From Thuidium tamariscinum (Eukaryota > Streptophyta > Bryopsida > Hypnales > Thuidiaceae), in assembly GCA_947034885.2 (NCBI GenBank), contig OX344753.2:186001-250000 (forward strand): a stretch of DNA of 64,000 bases, given 5' to 3'. Below, piece by piece: positions 1-13,900 of the stretch. Numbering within the stretch: the stretch's first letter is position 1; every line of letters begins with the position of its first letter. The notes below the pieces were generated by a model, which ran no database searches, was not told where the DNA came from, and saw only the letters and a list, made by a program, of their open reading frames with translations. The translations under genes were made by a program, and so were the position numbers.

Positions 1-604
1 GAATAATAGGAGTAGATTCATTTTCCTAATGAATAACCAATGATGGGAATGGGGCCTCTTTATTATGAACATGTAGATTCCTTCAATGACAAATGATTTC
101 CAATGATAGTAGGCAAGGGATTTAGACTTTAGAATCTAGACACCTAATGCCACATCATTCAAAATATTACACGTTATATTTTGATACTAAATTAATTTCA
201 TTTATGCGGATTAAATCCTTCAAATATTATAGATCTTGGTACTAAAATTAGTTATAGAAATTCATAGTTCTATAAAATACATGTGATAATGATTATTTTT
301 GTGAAAGTTATACAAGTTGTAGAATAAGATAGTCAATCATATTCTAACCCATTCATTCATCCATTGTGGTAAGACAATGGCAACTTTTCCACGGTAATAG
401 GTCCACGGTAATAGGTCCACATTTTCATGTTCAGTTATTTAAAATGTTTAGATTTTTCTTAAAACATTGAAAAACTTGCAACTTTTTTATAGTACATATT
501 TGGGCTCACAAAAAGTATGCTCATAGCTCTTGAGCTCACGCTTTTAGGCTCACAAATTAGCGTCGTTGTCTCTCACATGGCTACATGAGCCACTTGTTAG
601 ATTA

Positions 605-747
605 CACAGGGAGATTTTTTGGGTTTACTACATAGTGAACTCACTACCATTACCACATTCAAAGTGGTAAAATCAGTACTACTACCACTTCCAAAGTGGT
701 AATGGTAGTGAGTTTACCACTTAGTAAACCCAAAAAATCTCCCTGTG
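605..747. mobile_element. 143-bp foldback MITE with TTA target duplication
   Basis: Inverted termini CACAGGGAGATTTTTTGGG... and their complement enclose a stem-forming core (cactaccattaccac / gtggtaatggtagtg). The trinucleotide TTA stands directly on both sides (602-604 and 748-750). A 3-bp TWA duplication is usual for PIF/Harbinger MITEs, but the terminal sequence itself is not one I can assign. Confidence 0.75.
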
Positions 748-2403
748 TTACATATATGAGAAAACAAACTACTTATATAAGTGGGGTGGTAGGAGCTAAG
801 ACAATCCATGTGGGATATGTAAATGAGGATTTGTAAGAGCTCTACCACTCATAATCAATTCACAAGTAGAAATTGTATTCAAAACAGAATTTCAGACTTC
901 ATTTAGGCATAGTAGAATAACTTTTAGGAAAAAAACTTGAACTAAAAAAAAGTTATTAAATCAAGCTAAGTTTCATGTTCAAAAATCCGATTGAGATTTC
1001 AAGACTCCAATCAAAAGTTATAGACAAAGTTCATAAAGGTGTTGGAGGGAACATTTTCTTTGACATTTTCAAACATCTCGAATTTTCTACTTTTTCAACA
1101 AATTATTTTTATATTCACTGAAAGATTCACCTTTTTTTCTCACAAATTTATAAAAAATTTCACTTTTGAATTTTTGAATTAATATATGGTGAACTACCCT
1201 ACACCTATAGTAGTAGGATTCATACATCATAATTCACTATTATAATTGTTGTTTGTACATGCAAAATAATGTAGGTCTAATATAAGTTACCATTCAATTT
1301 GAGTATAAATTTGAAAAGTGAAAAAATGAAATTCTAAAACCTTTCAAAATTTGAAATAAGATTTGCACAAAAAAATGTCCTATTTAAGTTATGTCCTAAT
1401 TTTATCTTGTTGGAAGATACAATAATGCAAATTTTCTACATCAAGAGCATTTAAAGGATAATTTATTCATAAATAATATAGCCACACAAGAGACCTAATG
1501 GGTTACCAAATCTTTATGCTTAGTCTTGGTTTTAATTAGCTCAAATCCTATGTATCTAAATACAAATGAGATAATATAAAAGAAGTTGCTACTAATAGCT
1601 ACAAAAGGCTTTGTCCTTGAAGCACACTAGGAATGTAGCATAGGTTCACTTTTGAAGTATTAAAGATTATCGTTAGTTTGAGGTAGGTCTTAATATAATA
1701 ACATAAATAAGAAGGTTGAATGTTTTGAGAATGATTAATTATGAATGTTTAGAAATATAAATATAGCCTTATCATATTGAATGAAAAATGATTGAATGGA
1801 TAAAGTTTGCTCAAATAAATGAAATCTTTGAAACAAAAAATAGTGATTTTAGTGATAAAATGTTGAAATCAAGTTAGATGGGCCCATATTAAATTTCTTT
1901 TGTCAATTGTATGATGAAAGTGACTTTAGGAGAGCATGTTTAAGTTCTTCACAAGCACCATAGAGATAGTTTTAAATATAATTTCTAATAAGTTGTCAAT
2001 TCTTAAAGTGGTGATTAAAAAAAAAATTATTTTTTGAGAAATCAACTATACAAAATTGTCCTAGATTACTTGGAAATTAGAAATTTGTAAGTTTTTTTTA
2101 CAAGAACTTTGAAGTAGGTTGCAACTATAAATTTTAGTGTTTAGGCAAAAAGAAAATGTCTTTTTGTTTCCCTGAGCATAAACAAAATTTTACTCATACA
2201 TTGAAATTTCTGCACTTATTGTTTTTTTATGGTTGCAATCTAATGTCATATTAGTTATATACTTGACAAAATTCTATAATAGAAGATAGGTTTTGTACTC
2301 ATCACTTAAGCTATCCACTCTGCCAATTAGTTATTAGTTATAAAAAAAACTTTGGATAATACACTTTTGATCTATGAATTCAATCACAAAATAATTACAT
2401 TTC

Positions 2404-3193
2404 TACAAAAAGATACATACAACCACTAACAAAATTGAGTATAAATCTAAAATGTTTTAATTCAAAGAGCTGTATGATAAGCATTAATGGACAAGTCTAA
2501 AAGTACATATACAAAAGTTGCAATGTGTGATATATTCTACATTATGATGGAAGTTTAGGGAAAAAAACTAGTTGTGATTTGAAAGAAAATTAATCTCAAA
2601 GTTAGCCATGTTTAAAACTCAATTTTATTCACTATACATTAGAGTTACCATATCCTTTGTTAGTTTTTTCTTAGAACTTTAAATAGATTTCTTTTGTCCC
2701 TCAGCATGTTAGTATGGTAGAGGGGCCTATAACTAGTAAAATAAACACATCTACACATGATTTAGGATAGTGCAAGGCAAAACAAATATTTTTTGAGTTG
2801 CATGCTTGTTAAATTGTTGATATTTTAATGTCTATAAATGTCAATTCCTTTCAAATTTTTGTTTATATCAATTTGAAATGAAGTATACCAACATACCAAG
2901 GCACAAAAAGTCTTTTCAAAGTTCTAAGAGAACATTGACAAAAAATAAGGTGATTCTAATGCATAGTGAATAAAACTGAATTTTAGACTTCACAAACTTC
3001 AAAATTGACTTTCTTTCAAATTACAACTAGTTTTTCCTTCAAACTTCCATGGTAATATGGAATATGTCATACATTGCAACTTTTGTATATCTACTTTTGG
3101 ACTTTATCCACTGATGCTTATAGTACAGTTATTTGAATGAAAACATTTTAGATTTTTACTCAATTTTGTTAGTGGTCTATATTCCCTTTGTAG
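2404..3193. repeat. Long imperfect inverted repeat (arms about 315 bp)
   Basis: The left arm (2404-2720) and right arm (2881-3193) are reverse complements with scattered mismatches and small gaps. Examples are caccactaacaaaattgagt-like words paired with actcaattttgttagtggt, and tgcaatgtgtgatatattc paired with gaatatgtcatacattgca. Terminal repeats and a target duplication were not resolved. Confidence 0.7.
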
Positions 3194-3698
3194 AAACCTA
3201 TCCAAATTTTGTACAAACCTGCTCAAACTTCCAATTATAATTTACAAAAACTTGGTCCTTTACGGCAATTGAAACAAAACAAATTACTAGACATTAGTAG
3301 AATGTTTGGTTCTAATTGAGAAAATCCAAAAATTATTGTCTACATTTCTTGAAGATTACCAGATATAACAATGAATTAGATAGGGCCAAGGGCCAAAGCC
3401 GCCATGAGGGGTCAACTTCAAACTTCTTTCAGATTTACTTTTTTCATCCCCAAAGTGGTCAAATTAAAATAAAGTCAATTTAATGTTGCCAAACCTTATG
3501 AGTGCCAAATTTGCTAGCAAGATATGTTAACCCCATAATGTAATGTGATAAGAAATCAACGTTGTAGATTTTGAGTTTTGAATTCCATCCATGTGGTGAG
3601 ATTCACGAATGCTATTGTCAATTTTCTTTTTATAAATTACGAAAGGGAAACTTTGAAATTCCTTCTAAGTTCTATTAAAGCAAAATATTGTTAGTTTT

Positions 3699-4445
3699 TT
3701 AACCCCTAAATGCCTAAGCTGCGTTTTTTTGGCAACATAGCAATTTCAGGCAGCTCACTACGAATGGAGTTTTTATTTATTTTCTTTGAAATTTTGACAC
3801 AACATGTGTCCAAGGAGTAGCTTCAAGGCCCAACAATTTTTATAACTTTTGATTACACGGTTAAGAAGTTATTGCATGATATGTTGTTTTGTTTGGAAGT
3901 CGGGCAGCCCGGGCAGCTGAAAAAACTTCTTTAAATTTATTTTTTTTTCCAAAATTGAAATCTCAAATTGATTCTTTAGGTTTTTACATGGGAGGCTTTG
4001 AATTATTCCATTTGGATAAAAGAGTCAAAAGTTATGAGGAATTTTAGTTTGCAGGTAGGTATGGAGTTTTTGAAAACCATACCTACCCACAAACTAAAAT
4101 TCCTCATAACTTTTGACTCTTTTATCCAAATGGAATGATTCAAAGCTTCCCATGTCCGTAAAAACCTAAAGAATCAATTTGAGATTTCAATTTTGGAAAA
4201 AAAAGTTTTTTTAAAGAAGTTTTTTCAGCTGCCCGGGCTGCCCGACTTCCAAACAAAACAACATATCATGCAATAACTTCTTAACTGTGTAATCAAAAGT
4301 TATAAAAATTGTTGGGCCTTGAAGCTACTCCTTGGACACATGTTGTGTCAAAATTTTAAAGAAAATAAATAAAAACTCCATTTGTAGTGAGCTGCCCAAA
4401 ATTGCTATGTTGCCAAAAAACGCAGCTTAGGCATTTAGGGGTTAA
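3699..4445. mobile_element. TTAA-flanked palindromic element (747 bp)
   Basis: The two halves are near-perfect reverse complements meeting at about 4072. The outer end reads TTAACCCCTAAATGCCTAAG and the other end is its complement. Counting TTAA as target duplication, the inverted terminus is CCCCTAAATGCC. No reading frame was recognised. Interior words (tgtccaaggagtagctt, gcagctcactacgaatgga) recur in the elements at 16770-17721 and 18545-18860, so this is one dispersed family. Confidence 0.8.
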
Positions 4446-5047
4446 GTAAATTTTTTTGAATAAATTAAGAATGAGGTTCTCTAAACACTATGGATTCTTT
4501 TTTTAAATTTCTTTAATTCTATTACTACATTTTTGCAAATCCAATTTTGAACTACTATCAATGCAATTTTGGCTTGCTCACCTACTTGACATACTTCTAC
4601 ATTTGTAAAAAAGATAAATATATACATTAGTGATACCATATCCAACCATTAAATAAGACAATAGCTTGGTTAATAGTCTCAACAAATTAGGATGACTTTC
4701 ATCTACAGAATAATATGGAAGAAATATAAGTTTCAATATGTTAGTCATCCAAAAATTGGATGTTGGGGTGTTAAAAGTTTTTTATAAAGGCATGTATGAT
4801 TTATCCTTCATACATAAAAACTAAAAAACTAAAAAAATTACACTACATTATACATTAAAATAATATATATTGAACTCAAAATATCATTCTAAACATGTTA
4901 GTATAAAGGTATGACTTTTCAAAACTTAGGGGCATTTCACACTATTGCTAAAGGTCAAGAATCGGATGGTTTCCACCAATCAAATCTTAGGAAATCATGA
5001 ATTTTGCCTTTCGATCCTTTACACTACACGGCACAATCCAAATTCCA

Positions 5048-5977
5048 TTAACCCCTAAAGGACCATGGCCGTTTTTCAACCCAAAACCACTCAAAACTGC
5101 CATTTCTGTTCCATTCATCCATGAAAAACAAAAAAACTAAATTTTTAGAATCTAACCATAGGATTTTGTACTTTACTTAATTAAGATCATGTGGTGAAAA
5201 TTTCATGAAGTTTGACCATATAGATAGGAAGATATGAGCATTCAAAGTTGGAAAACAAAGTTTTCTTAAACTCTAGTTTGCAACTTCAAATGACTTTGTC
5301 CTCCATTTATGTAATTTTTTTGCACTACAGACCTTGAATTTAAATTTTTTTCTATTGAGAAGTTTAGCTAAGAGCTTAGGAAAAAAAATTCACAAAATAA
5401 AGATTCTTTTTTCATTCTTTAAAAAATTGTCAAGTAGATGTAGGTCCAAGATTGAAAGAAAAACTAAATTGCAAATATCTCATAGATGGAATTGAAACAC
5501 AATAATCCCAATGGTGAGATTGTTCTAGCAAACAAAATCAACCTTGTCCAACAATTTTTTTTGAAAAATTGTGAAAATTGCATTCACAAATGAACCCTAT
5601 AAGTTATTTTTTCAAGAAGATGCTTAGATTGCCCGAAAAACAAGATTGTTCATAACTTTCACATTACTAATCCAAATGGAATGAATCAAAGCTTCACTTG
5701 TAGACAAAAATAAAATCTATAAGAAAAAAAAATTAATTTTTTAATTTTGAAGTTTTTGTATTTTTTTTTTCTGCCCGGCGACATGAAAATTATGTTTAGG
5801 ATGGCATAACTTTTGCTCCCGGTCACCAATTGAAAAAAAAATAATATTCCCATAGAGCTAATCAGTTTTTCTATCTTATGTGAAAATTTCAAGAAAATTC
5901 ATTAAAAATTGAAGTCACAAGTACCTGCCCGAATTCTTAAAGTCCCTCGAGGGGACTCTTGGTCCTTTAGGGGTTAA
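5048..5977. mobile_element. TTAA-flanked element (930 bp)
   Basis: Ends read TTAACCCCTAAAGGACCA and TGGTCC...TTTAGGGGTTAA-type complement (left 5048, right 5977). The interior shares the ctgcccg and 'cataacttt...tccaaatggaatga' words with the palindrome at 3699-4445. No transposase frame is visible, so it is non-autonomous. Confidence 0.75.
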
Positions 5978-7927
5978 AATTTGATGTCTCCAAAATTGCC
6001 TACATAGTAGCCAAATGCTTACATGGTGACAAATTCTCAACTAGGATTTGGATCAAACAAAAATGGAGACCCAAACTCTAGTCAAGAGGCCATAGGGGAT
6101 TTTTTTTTATTAAAAATCAAAATAACAAGATCTCAATTATTAGATTGGCATAAGACTTTAGGCTTGGCCATGGAAAACTTTACACTACAGCCATCTCCAT
6201 CAAGAGGGTGTGGGAGTTCATTGCCAAGGCTTTGGACTTTGGACTTAGCCATACTGTAATCAGCCAAAGGCTTTAAATCCTATTTTTATTGCCTTTTATT
6301 GCCTTTTTTTGGACTCTCAACAATGTTCAGGTCATTCACTACCACAACCTCTCAACTTGGATGGCCATAGTGTGAAGTGGCCCTTTCTTCTCAATACACT
6401 ACAAAACTTACTGTAACTTACTTCTCAATACATTACATACACTTACATTACAAAACTGATTATGAGAAAAAAATTCACAAAAGCTAATTTCGCATGATGT
6501 GAATTCCAGAGTACTCCCCAATAAATGCATGCAAAAGTGCAACTAAACACAAGTGGGGACAAACTTTATAACTTTCCTCAACCCCTTCACATTCCTTTTA
6601 TAGAACTTGAAATCTCAGTGGCTCGTCTTTTCTCCATATCCCATGAGTTCACTTTATCTTATGATTTTGGTTCAATATCAAGTGGGCCACAGACAACTGT
6701 AGTGTAAATGTCATGCTCATATTCCACAACCAACTGCTTCCGACCTTTTAAGCTTTACACGGCAAAAGAAATGACCACATTTCGAAAAGGCCACTTTTTC
6801 CAATTCTAACTTACTGTGCAGCTCCAACGTTGTTTTCAAGCATATCCATCTACCTGAGTGACTTTCTTCCATCAGTCGTCATCCAGTCCACTGCTTTTTA
6901 GCAATCCTGGGACACCCAATGCTGCTTCAAGAGATTCAGCACCCCATGTTCAGGGACTGCACTCATCTACAGATTACAGATTCTCCTTATCTGCATTGAG
7001 AAGCTAAAAGCCAATCTTATTGCAATCAATCAATCAATCAATCAATGAGGTAGCCAACAGAGAACATGTTAAACTTATTATAACATGTCATGCATAAATC
7101 ACAAAATGCATGCTTCAGTTTGTAAATCAAATCTGCTTCTCTGATATACCTCACATATGTTAAAAAATACCTCATAAACATTACAAAATACAAACAGCGC
7201 ATTTGCTGGAAATGCACACCGCCCCAAAACGAAGAGCACTTGTGTTTCAAAAACGTATCTCACCTATGCCGAGATATGATACAACGTCGCTCAATTATGT
7301 ACAAATCCAGTTCTTGGATAAAAGAGTACACCTACAAATCCCACAATTACACCACGTGGTCCAATTGCTATTCAAAATGGTTCCTAGCAACGGATACGAC
7401 TACTGCACCTAAACAGGTGCTACACTCATGTTGTTCATTTGCAAGAATTTCTTCAAAAGAGGAAGTCTTGATCAGGCGACTCCACATGAGCATCATGTGT
7501 CTTTTGTTGAAAGATCCTGCGTGGAGGTAAGAATGGCATGTTAGAAAAGATGGTAAATGCGGTGGCTTAAAGTAGGACACTAAAACCATTACGGTCTCCA
7601 ACATCGACCTCTATTCATACACATAGACTTACTAGGAAGTGGTGTACGCATGACTTGGCTAAATGTCTAACTGATCTTTGACAGGGATGAGGTTATCACT
7701 ATTGCTAACCAATTAGTCATAGTGAAAAAACCATTTGTGATCAATAAGACATTGTGACAACCTCATCGTCTACCTTACATATAAAAAGCCAGAAACAGAG
7801 AGTTGAGCACCCTAGTGTACGATGCTACGTGCTTATAACATCCTCCCTATTGAGGGCATTGTAAACAAGCTCCCATACAGGCAACACTAAATCGTGCAAT
7901 TACAAGACAATATCGTGAAACGAAGCG
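5978..7927. other. DNA between the DUF2045 stop and a TTAA element; no gene seen
   Basis: From about 6.9 kb leftward this is ordinary AT-rich sequence. The part nearest the gene probably holds its 3' UTR. Short open frames on both strands (for example 7240-7530) show no family motif and no codon pattern like the neighbouring exons. A (CAAT)n microsatellite of six units lies at about 7024-7047. Confidence 0.4.
7024..7047. repeat. (CAAT)6 microsatellite
   Basis: Six head-to-tail copies of caat are read directly. Confidence 0.9.
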
Positions 7928-10900
7928 TCACCATACCTTAAAAAGAAGGTCAGTAGCCAAAGTGTCCCAGGGCAATGACAAAGACATGAGACAACACCGA
8001 AGGGGCAAAGGAGCATTGGGGTCGAGCCGTTGATTGGCAACTGTTATGGCCTGCTTTGCAGCAGTAGCTGCGATGCGCATTATGGAACCAAACCCTGTCT
8101 TGCCTCCTGGACTTGAAGGTGACGGAGGTCGCCCTTGATGGTCACCAGTCTCGTTAGGCACTGTCGGGGACAAGAAATGCGTGAGGAAGGAAAATAAACT
8201 ACAGTTCTACAGTTCTACACACTCCAAAACTAGATACATTGTTCACTTTCTCAAACGACAAAAATTTGAACAACTGATTGAACAAGCAGTCAACCCCCAA
8301 ATGCCCAAATGGCCAAAAGTGGCTGCTTTCAGATCAAAAGGAGTTGAAATGTATCATTTAGGAAGCTTCAAAGAAAGTAACAAGACGTATCAAAAGAAAG
8401 AAGAAATCATATCATACAGTCTTTAACAATCGATGTTCTGAAAGTTACTACAATTGACTACTAGCTTCCAAAGTGGAAGCTCTACTTTCAGGTTGGGCCT
8501 CTTCAGGATTAACGGTAGAGTAGGCAATAATATTTCGAGACATGCAACTACTTGGAGGACATACACATGTCATCGAAGAGTCGTGAGTTTCGAAGGTCCT
8601 GGTGTACGGTAGGGAGTAATATAGGGTAGAGCTTAACACGATTGCCAGGGAACCCATGACGTATACATTCTCATATTCTGAACTGAAAAATCAAGCCCCA
8701 AGAGGCAGAACACATTCATAAAAGGGATGGATATAAATGTACCCGGAACAGTCGAGACGGCAACATCTAGAGCACCACGGCCTTTTGGACCTCGCATGAT
8801 GAGGCGCTCCGATTTCCCCGAACCAGAAAGTTGTTGTAACAATCCTCCCAGTCGCATTTTACCACCTAAATTCCTTCCAATTAGGTCCGTTAGTGGCTCC
8901 ATCTCAACATCTTAACATTATGCACTGGGCTTACAGACGAAATTTCCTGTCGCATAATATTAGCCACTGATTGCCCAAATTACCGAACGTGTCCGCTTCC
9001 AAATCAATAAAAGTTGAATAAATCATTTACGAAGCTTAAAGGAAGGTAACAACATGTACCAATAGAACGAAGAAATCATGAACTGCATATCTGGATGATA
9101 GAAGTACATGTTCTTGAAGTTACTGAATCAAATATTAGCTTCCATGTGCACTTGCTACTTTTAGCCTAAGCATTTGTGGGTTAAAAAACAGGATATGAAA
9201 TCACCTTCGAAGGCATTTCGAACCATCTCGTAACTCACAAATCCCGAAAACAACGTTACCTGCAACAAGCAAGATGACCATTTCAAAATGAGGGTCGCCC
9301 TCGTCTCTGATTGCACCATTAGACATTATAATCACATTAGTGATCCACTCAAGTGGTCATGTCCCGTGGTCCTACTCCATTGGAAGCAAATCCGAGAAAA
9401 TGGAACCCAGGTCAACCACTTCCATTATCACTTCATCATCCTAAAGGGAAAATATGTTTCTTAGGTGAATTTCCTTAACATTTACGGGTCTAAATGTTCC
9501 AAAATGTGCTGTTGGACAACTAGGGTAGAACAAATCTTCCTAAGTTGTTCTCTTTCTAATGAATCATAACGGTTCACAATTCTAAGAGTGATAAAATTCT
9601 TAGGAAAATACTATTGATGATTCATCTATTTCAATAGTCTGGCTCATGGGTCCTTGCAAAACTTGATTTCCTAATCTTGAGAGTACTTTGGAGTAGAATT
9701 TTTTTTGACAATTATAATCATCGACATTTTTGCTTTGAACCTCATATACATTTTTTGAGACCTCAATTTCAGATTCGATATCCACCTTCAAAAACTGAGG
9801 AAAAGCTAGAAATAAAAAACATATTTCATGTGCCTCACGATATACAAAGCATCAACGTGCTAGCCTTTTGTCCCACTCCAAGGAGGTCTAAAGAGGAGAT
9901 TCGAAAATCAGGGGTCAAAACCACAAACAGTCTTCACGGGGCATAGATAGTTGTGCAACATCGTAAAAACATTTTCGTCTGAGAAAATTCCTTTAGTCTA
10001 CTGCCATACTCAGTGTCAAAGATAATCAGGTCCCGAAGTGCTTACTTTAGATGGTGTGACTTGCGCTTCGCCTTGCAACAGAGTCTCTGATTCAGGAAAC
10101 AACTCAGGGGGAAGAGCAGCTCCTCCACAAGCGTTCAAAAGAACACAATAGCAGTGATCTGGGTCTGTTATGATCTACGACAGTACAATACAAAACATCT
10201 TAAACAGTATGCTTATAGAGAAATTTGAGCATCCAAACGGAGGAAAAATAACAGAAACCCCGAACATAGAGTAGTCTCCTTATGAATCCAAGAAGAGAGA
10301 CTTAAAATTACAAATAAAAATAAACGAATTATTTTTTAACTCGATGACAGTTAACTCAGGAGAGCTTAAAGTTTAAATGCAAATCCAGTCTATCCATATC
10401 ATAGACCTCTATTTTCAGGACATCAACGAATGTGTAAATTAAACAAATCGTACAAAAAATATGTGGCAAGAGTGCACTGACCACATCTTCAAATGTGTTG
10501 TCGTAGTCGTCCACGACGAAGCAGATGTTGGGGTATGCAGGCACCGTCTCAACTGCCTAATGATAGTGCAGACACATTAGAACACATTATTAACCAGGGA
10601 CTAGCAGATTAGAATCAGTATCTCTATTCCAACTGACTATAAAACTGATTATAACTTGTCCTAGCTTGATCCACATTCCCATAACTACTTCAACACATAG
10701 AGAACGTGTAGCTTATCCAAGAAGTCCTGAAACTTAAACAACTATCTAAACTCCAAAATCATCCAGAAATCAGTTTGGGGACACAACTGAGTACAAGACT
10801 AATGTTAAACCCAGGCATGATTTGAGTTTAGACGGTAGTTAATGTAAGAATCTGATAATGGTATCAAGAGTTAGTTCCAAGAAGACATACTTTGGACCTA

Positions 10901-13900
10901 AAATCGCTTTGAAAATTAGCACGACTAGGAGAAGCATACACCCTCTTGGTCACTTTATATACAGGTGCCAAAGGTGCATTGGTGTTTTTGTCTCGATTTT
11001 GCAGTCCTTGTCGACTGCAAAAGGTGCAAATGGGATGTAAGCCTCACGGAATTGAGTTGCAAGCAAAAAATTGCATATCAAAATCGCACCAGAACTCGCA
11101 CCCGCCAAAGAGGCCATGCTCCATATCCATCACCTAAACGCACCTCAAACGCTGAAACTCTAACATTGCAAACTATAAAACCTTGCAGCGAACCGAGAGA
11201 TCATGTATCCAAGAATAACTGCAACCCAACAACATTGGAGAAAAAACCCTCAAGCAGTTCTGAAGATCACTGCCGAACACACAAAAGACCTACATACCTG
11301 CAGATCGCCACAGTAAGAGAAAATTCTGTATGACAAATGAGATTCAGATAGAACGACCGCTGCCAGTCCACTTGGCCGGTACTACTGCCTATCACCTTGA
11401 TGAGCTGCAAAAAGAATAAGTTGCCATCAATTGCTGACCATCTAGCTTAAAAATTATGCAAAACAATAAACTGCAAATAAAGGTCATAATGAAGGTGGAT
11501 GAGTGTATTTCCTGGAATTTGGATACTCACCTCAGGAGCCCACCTGCGAACAAAGAAAGGTTCTCCCGATGCATCATCTGATTCTGAGGGATAGCTTTCT
11601 CCATACTGTAAGCTCTGCATCGCAACAAATCCATGACTAAATACAATTTAACAACAATTGATGATAGTGATCATGGACAGGGCAGGTAATGTACTCGATG
11701 GACAGACTTTAAATAAAGAGACGAAATCTCATTCAATAACAAGAACCTAGAGAGGCAAACTCCTTTCAATTTAACCCTAAAGAACCAAGTAGCCCGAAAT
11801 TGAGTCTCAAGTATTTTTAACAGTTTTGAGAAGGGGCTTCTCTTTTATCCAATCATAATTATCATTCACAACACATGCAATGTTCTTAACCGACTCCGGT
11901 GATATAAAATTTGGCTCCATAATTATAATTTTCACAACATGATCGATCGAAATAATCATTATAAAACCATTAATCCTTGGTGTTTTAGAGGTTAACTCCT
12001 GTAAGATTGATAGAATGGCCGAAAATGGAAGTACAGACAAAAATTACGAACCAGTCCCTCATGTTGTGCTCTAGCCACATCGTGGCTTCACGCTCATGTA
12101 TCACCATACAACCGCTGAATTTGATAGAGTTCACTGGTTCAAATTGTTTGTAGGACAAAAAAATAAAACATTAAGAAACTTCTTTTGGCCATCTTTGGAA
12201 TATGTCAACGTGTGAGAACTCACCTGGAGCCGCACAAAAAACACAAGATCATCATCGGCCTTCTCTTCTTCCCGATCAGCTATCCCACGAACAAAGAATA
12301 GGTCAAGGAGTTCACACCAAAATTGAGGATCTACTTCTGCATCTTCATTGGAAAGCTGCTCAATAGATGATGGATGCTTCCGTACAATGTTCAGCAGCTC
12401 TACCCTGCAAGAATAATATTCAACACCAAGTCACCAAGTGTCCCCACGAAAACAGCATTTTCTTGACAGAAAAATGACCTCAAATTCCAATAAATTTGAT
12501 TGAAAGAGAATTGAGTACCGCGAAGGAGCTGCACTAGCCGACGACGGCGAAACGGCACCGAGACCATTCCTCCCCACATTTTTATCTTTTCCAGTTTTAG
12601 ATTTCCTGCAGCACAAAGGGACAACAACATGCCAACATTTTAAGACTATGCTGGATATTATCACTGAGACATAACCAACAAAAAAATAGTTTTGTGCCAA
12701 CTCGGAATAAAAACCAGAAGCTTATTAGCAAAACACACGACAACCCTGAAGAGTCAATACTGATTTCAGCGAACAGACATAAATGGGTAATGAAAAAGAA
12801 TCACAATTAAGTGACCACGAAGTAGGAGAGACATCAATAAAAGATCCTCTCAGCTGACATCGTATACCAGGGCTCTCCTGAACCCTAAAGAACCGATCTT
12901 TCATCCTTCTTAAATGACCAATTCAATTAATCGTATTGAGAAAGATATAAATTAGACTAGGTCGAATTTTATATCACCAGAGTCAGTGAAGGAAATTGCA
13001 CTCATTGGTCCGGAATGAGTAAAATTGAATCAAAACAGTCCAAATATGACCACTCAAAAAGTGCTAAATAAACATCAGGACCAATTACGGCCAATAGGTC
13101 CCTCACGGATTAAAAAATAAGGGCATTTCATTGGTTCTCAAGAGCAGTATAGGGAGGGTAAGTTTGCTTACGCTAGGACCGTAGCATTGACGTGCTGCCA
13201 GTCTCCCTCATCCTCGTCACCTCCTCTCGCATCATGCCTGCTGTACAACCAAGTAGTTGACATGCTTAATTTTGCCATTAATTTGATTTCTCGTTAAGGT
13301 TAAACCACCCATAACCAACCACCACCCCATACACAACCTGTAGACAACCTGTAGATGGACGTATTTCCAACCAAGGCTACAATGTGTTTTTTCTCCTTTT
13401 CAAAGTTGGGACTAAAATTCATGGCACATGTCCCAAACAAACTTAGTGTGTAAGAAAGTAGGAAGCAATGAGTAAAAATGTAGTTTTTTTGAATGATCGG
13501 AATTAGAGGAGTCCATAGGTTGGTTATGCGTCCAGCGCACTTCAGCCTTTCAAAATTCATAGTAATTTCAATTCATGCGATAAAATTACCAAAGTTTTTG
13601 CAATCCTCATCTTTTCTATCATTACACCTCTAAAGATATTTGCTTAACCTTGCACTAGACCAGATCATGTCTAAAATACCTTAAATGATCGGTTATGGGA
13701 GGTTCTACCTTACATCTTCTTCTCACAGCTAAACATGGTGCGCAATTTAATTTTGACCATAGAGAAAAGCTAACCTGTATGAGCGCGCGGAATTGAACGC
13801 CATGTACGCACGCTTCTTCTCCCTGCAGAATGAGTGTTCCTCCTAGTGGCAATGGATCCCCGTCCTCGCTCTTAGTACAATAGTTCAGCTGCACATTCAG

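Larger units (their letters stand above)
1..3698. other. AT-rich intergenic DNA; only foldback repeats seen
   Basis: Apart from the MITE at 605-747 and the inverted repeat at 2404-3193, I see no reading frame, tRNA or rRNA here. A 14-bp duplication (ggtaataggtccac twice) sits at about 391-419. Confidence 0.5.

Noticed and set aside
6023-6259. 78-codon plus-strand frame
   Set aside because: No motif, AT-rich composition, no splice partners, and its sequence resembles ordinary spacer.
12057-12114. Minus-strand open stretch (GCMVIHEREATMWLEHNM) with splice-like edges in intron 5 of the DUF2045 gene
   Set aside because: Including it breaks the reading phase between exons 5 and 6, which join perfectly without it. 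It could be a cryptic or alternative exon but is not needed.
13775-13881. Longer open frame across exon 2 of the DUF2045 gene (LNYCTKSEDGDPLPLGG...)
   Set aside because: This frame runs into a stop at the start of exon 3. The frame used (EKKRAYMAFNSARSY) keeps phase with both neighbours.
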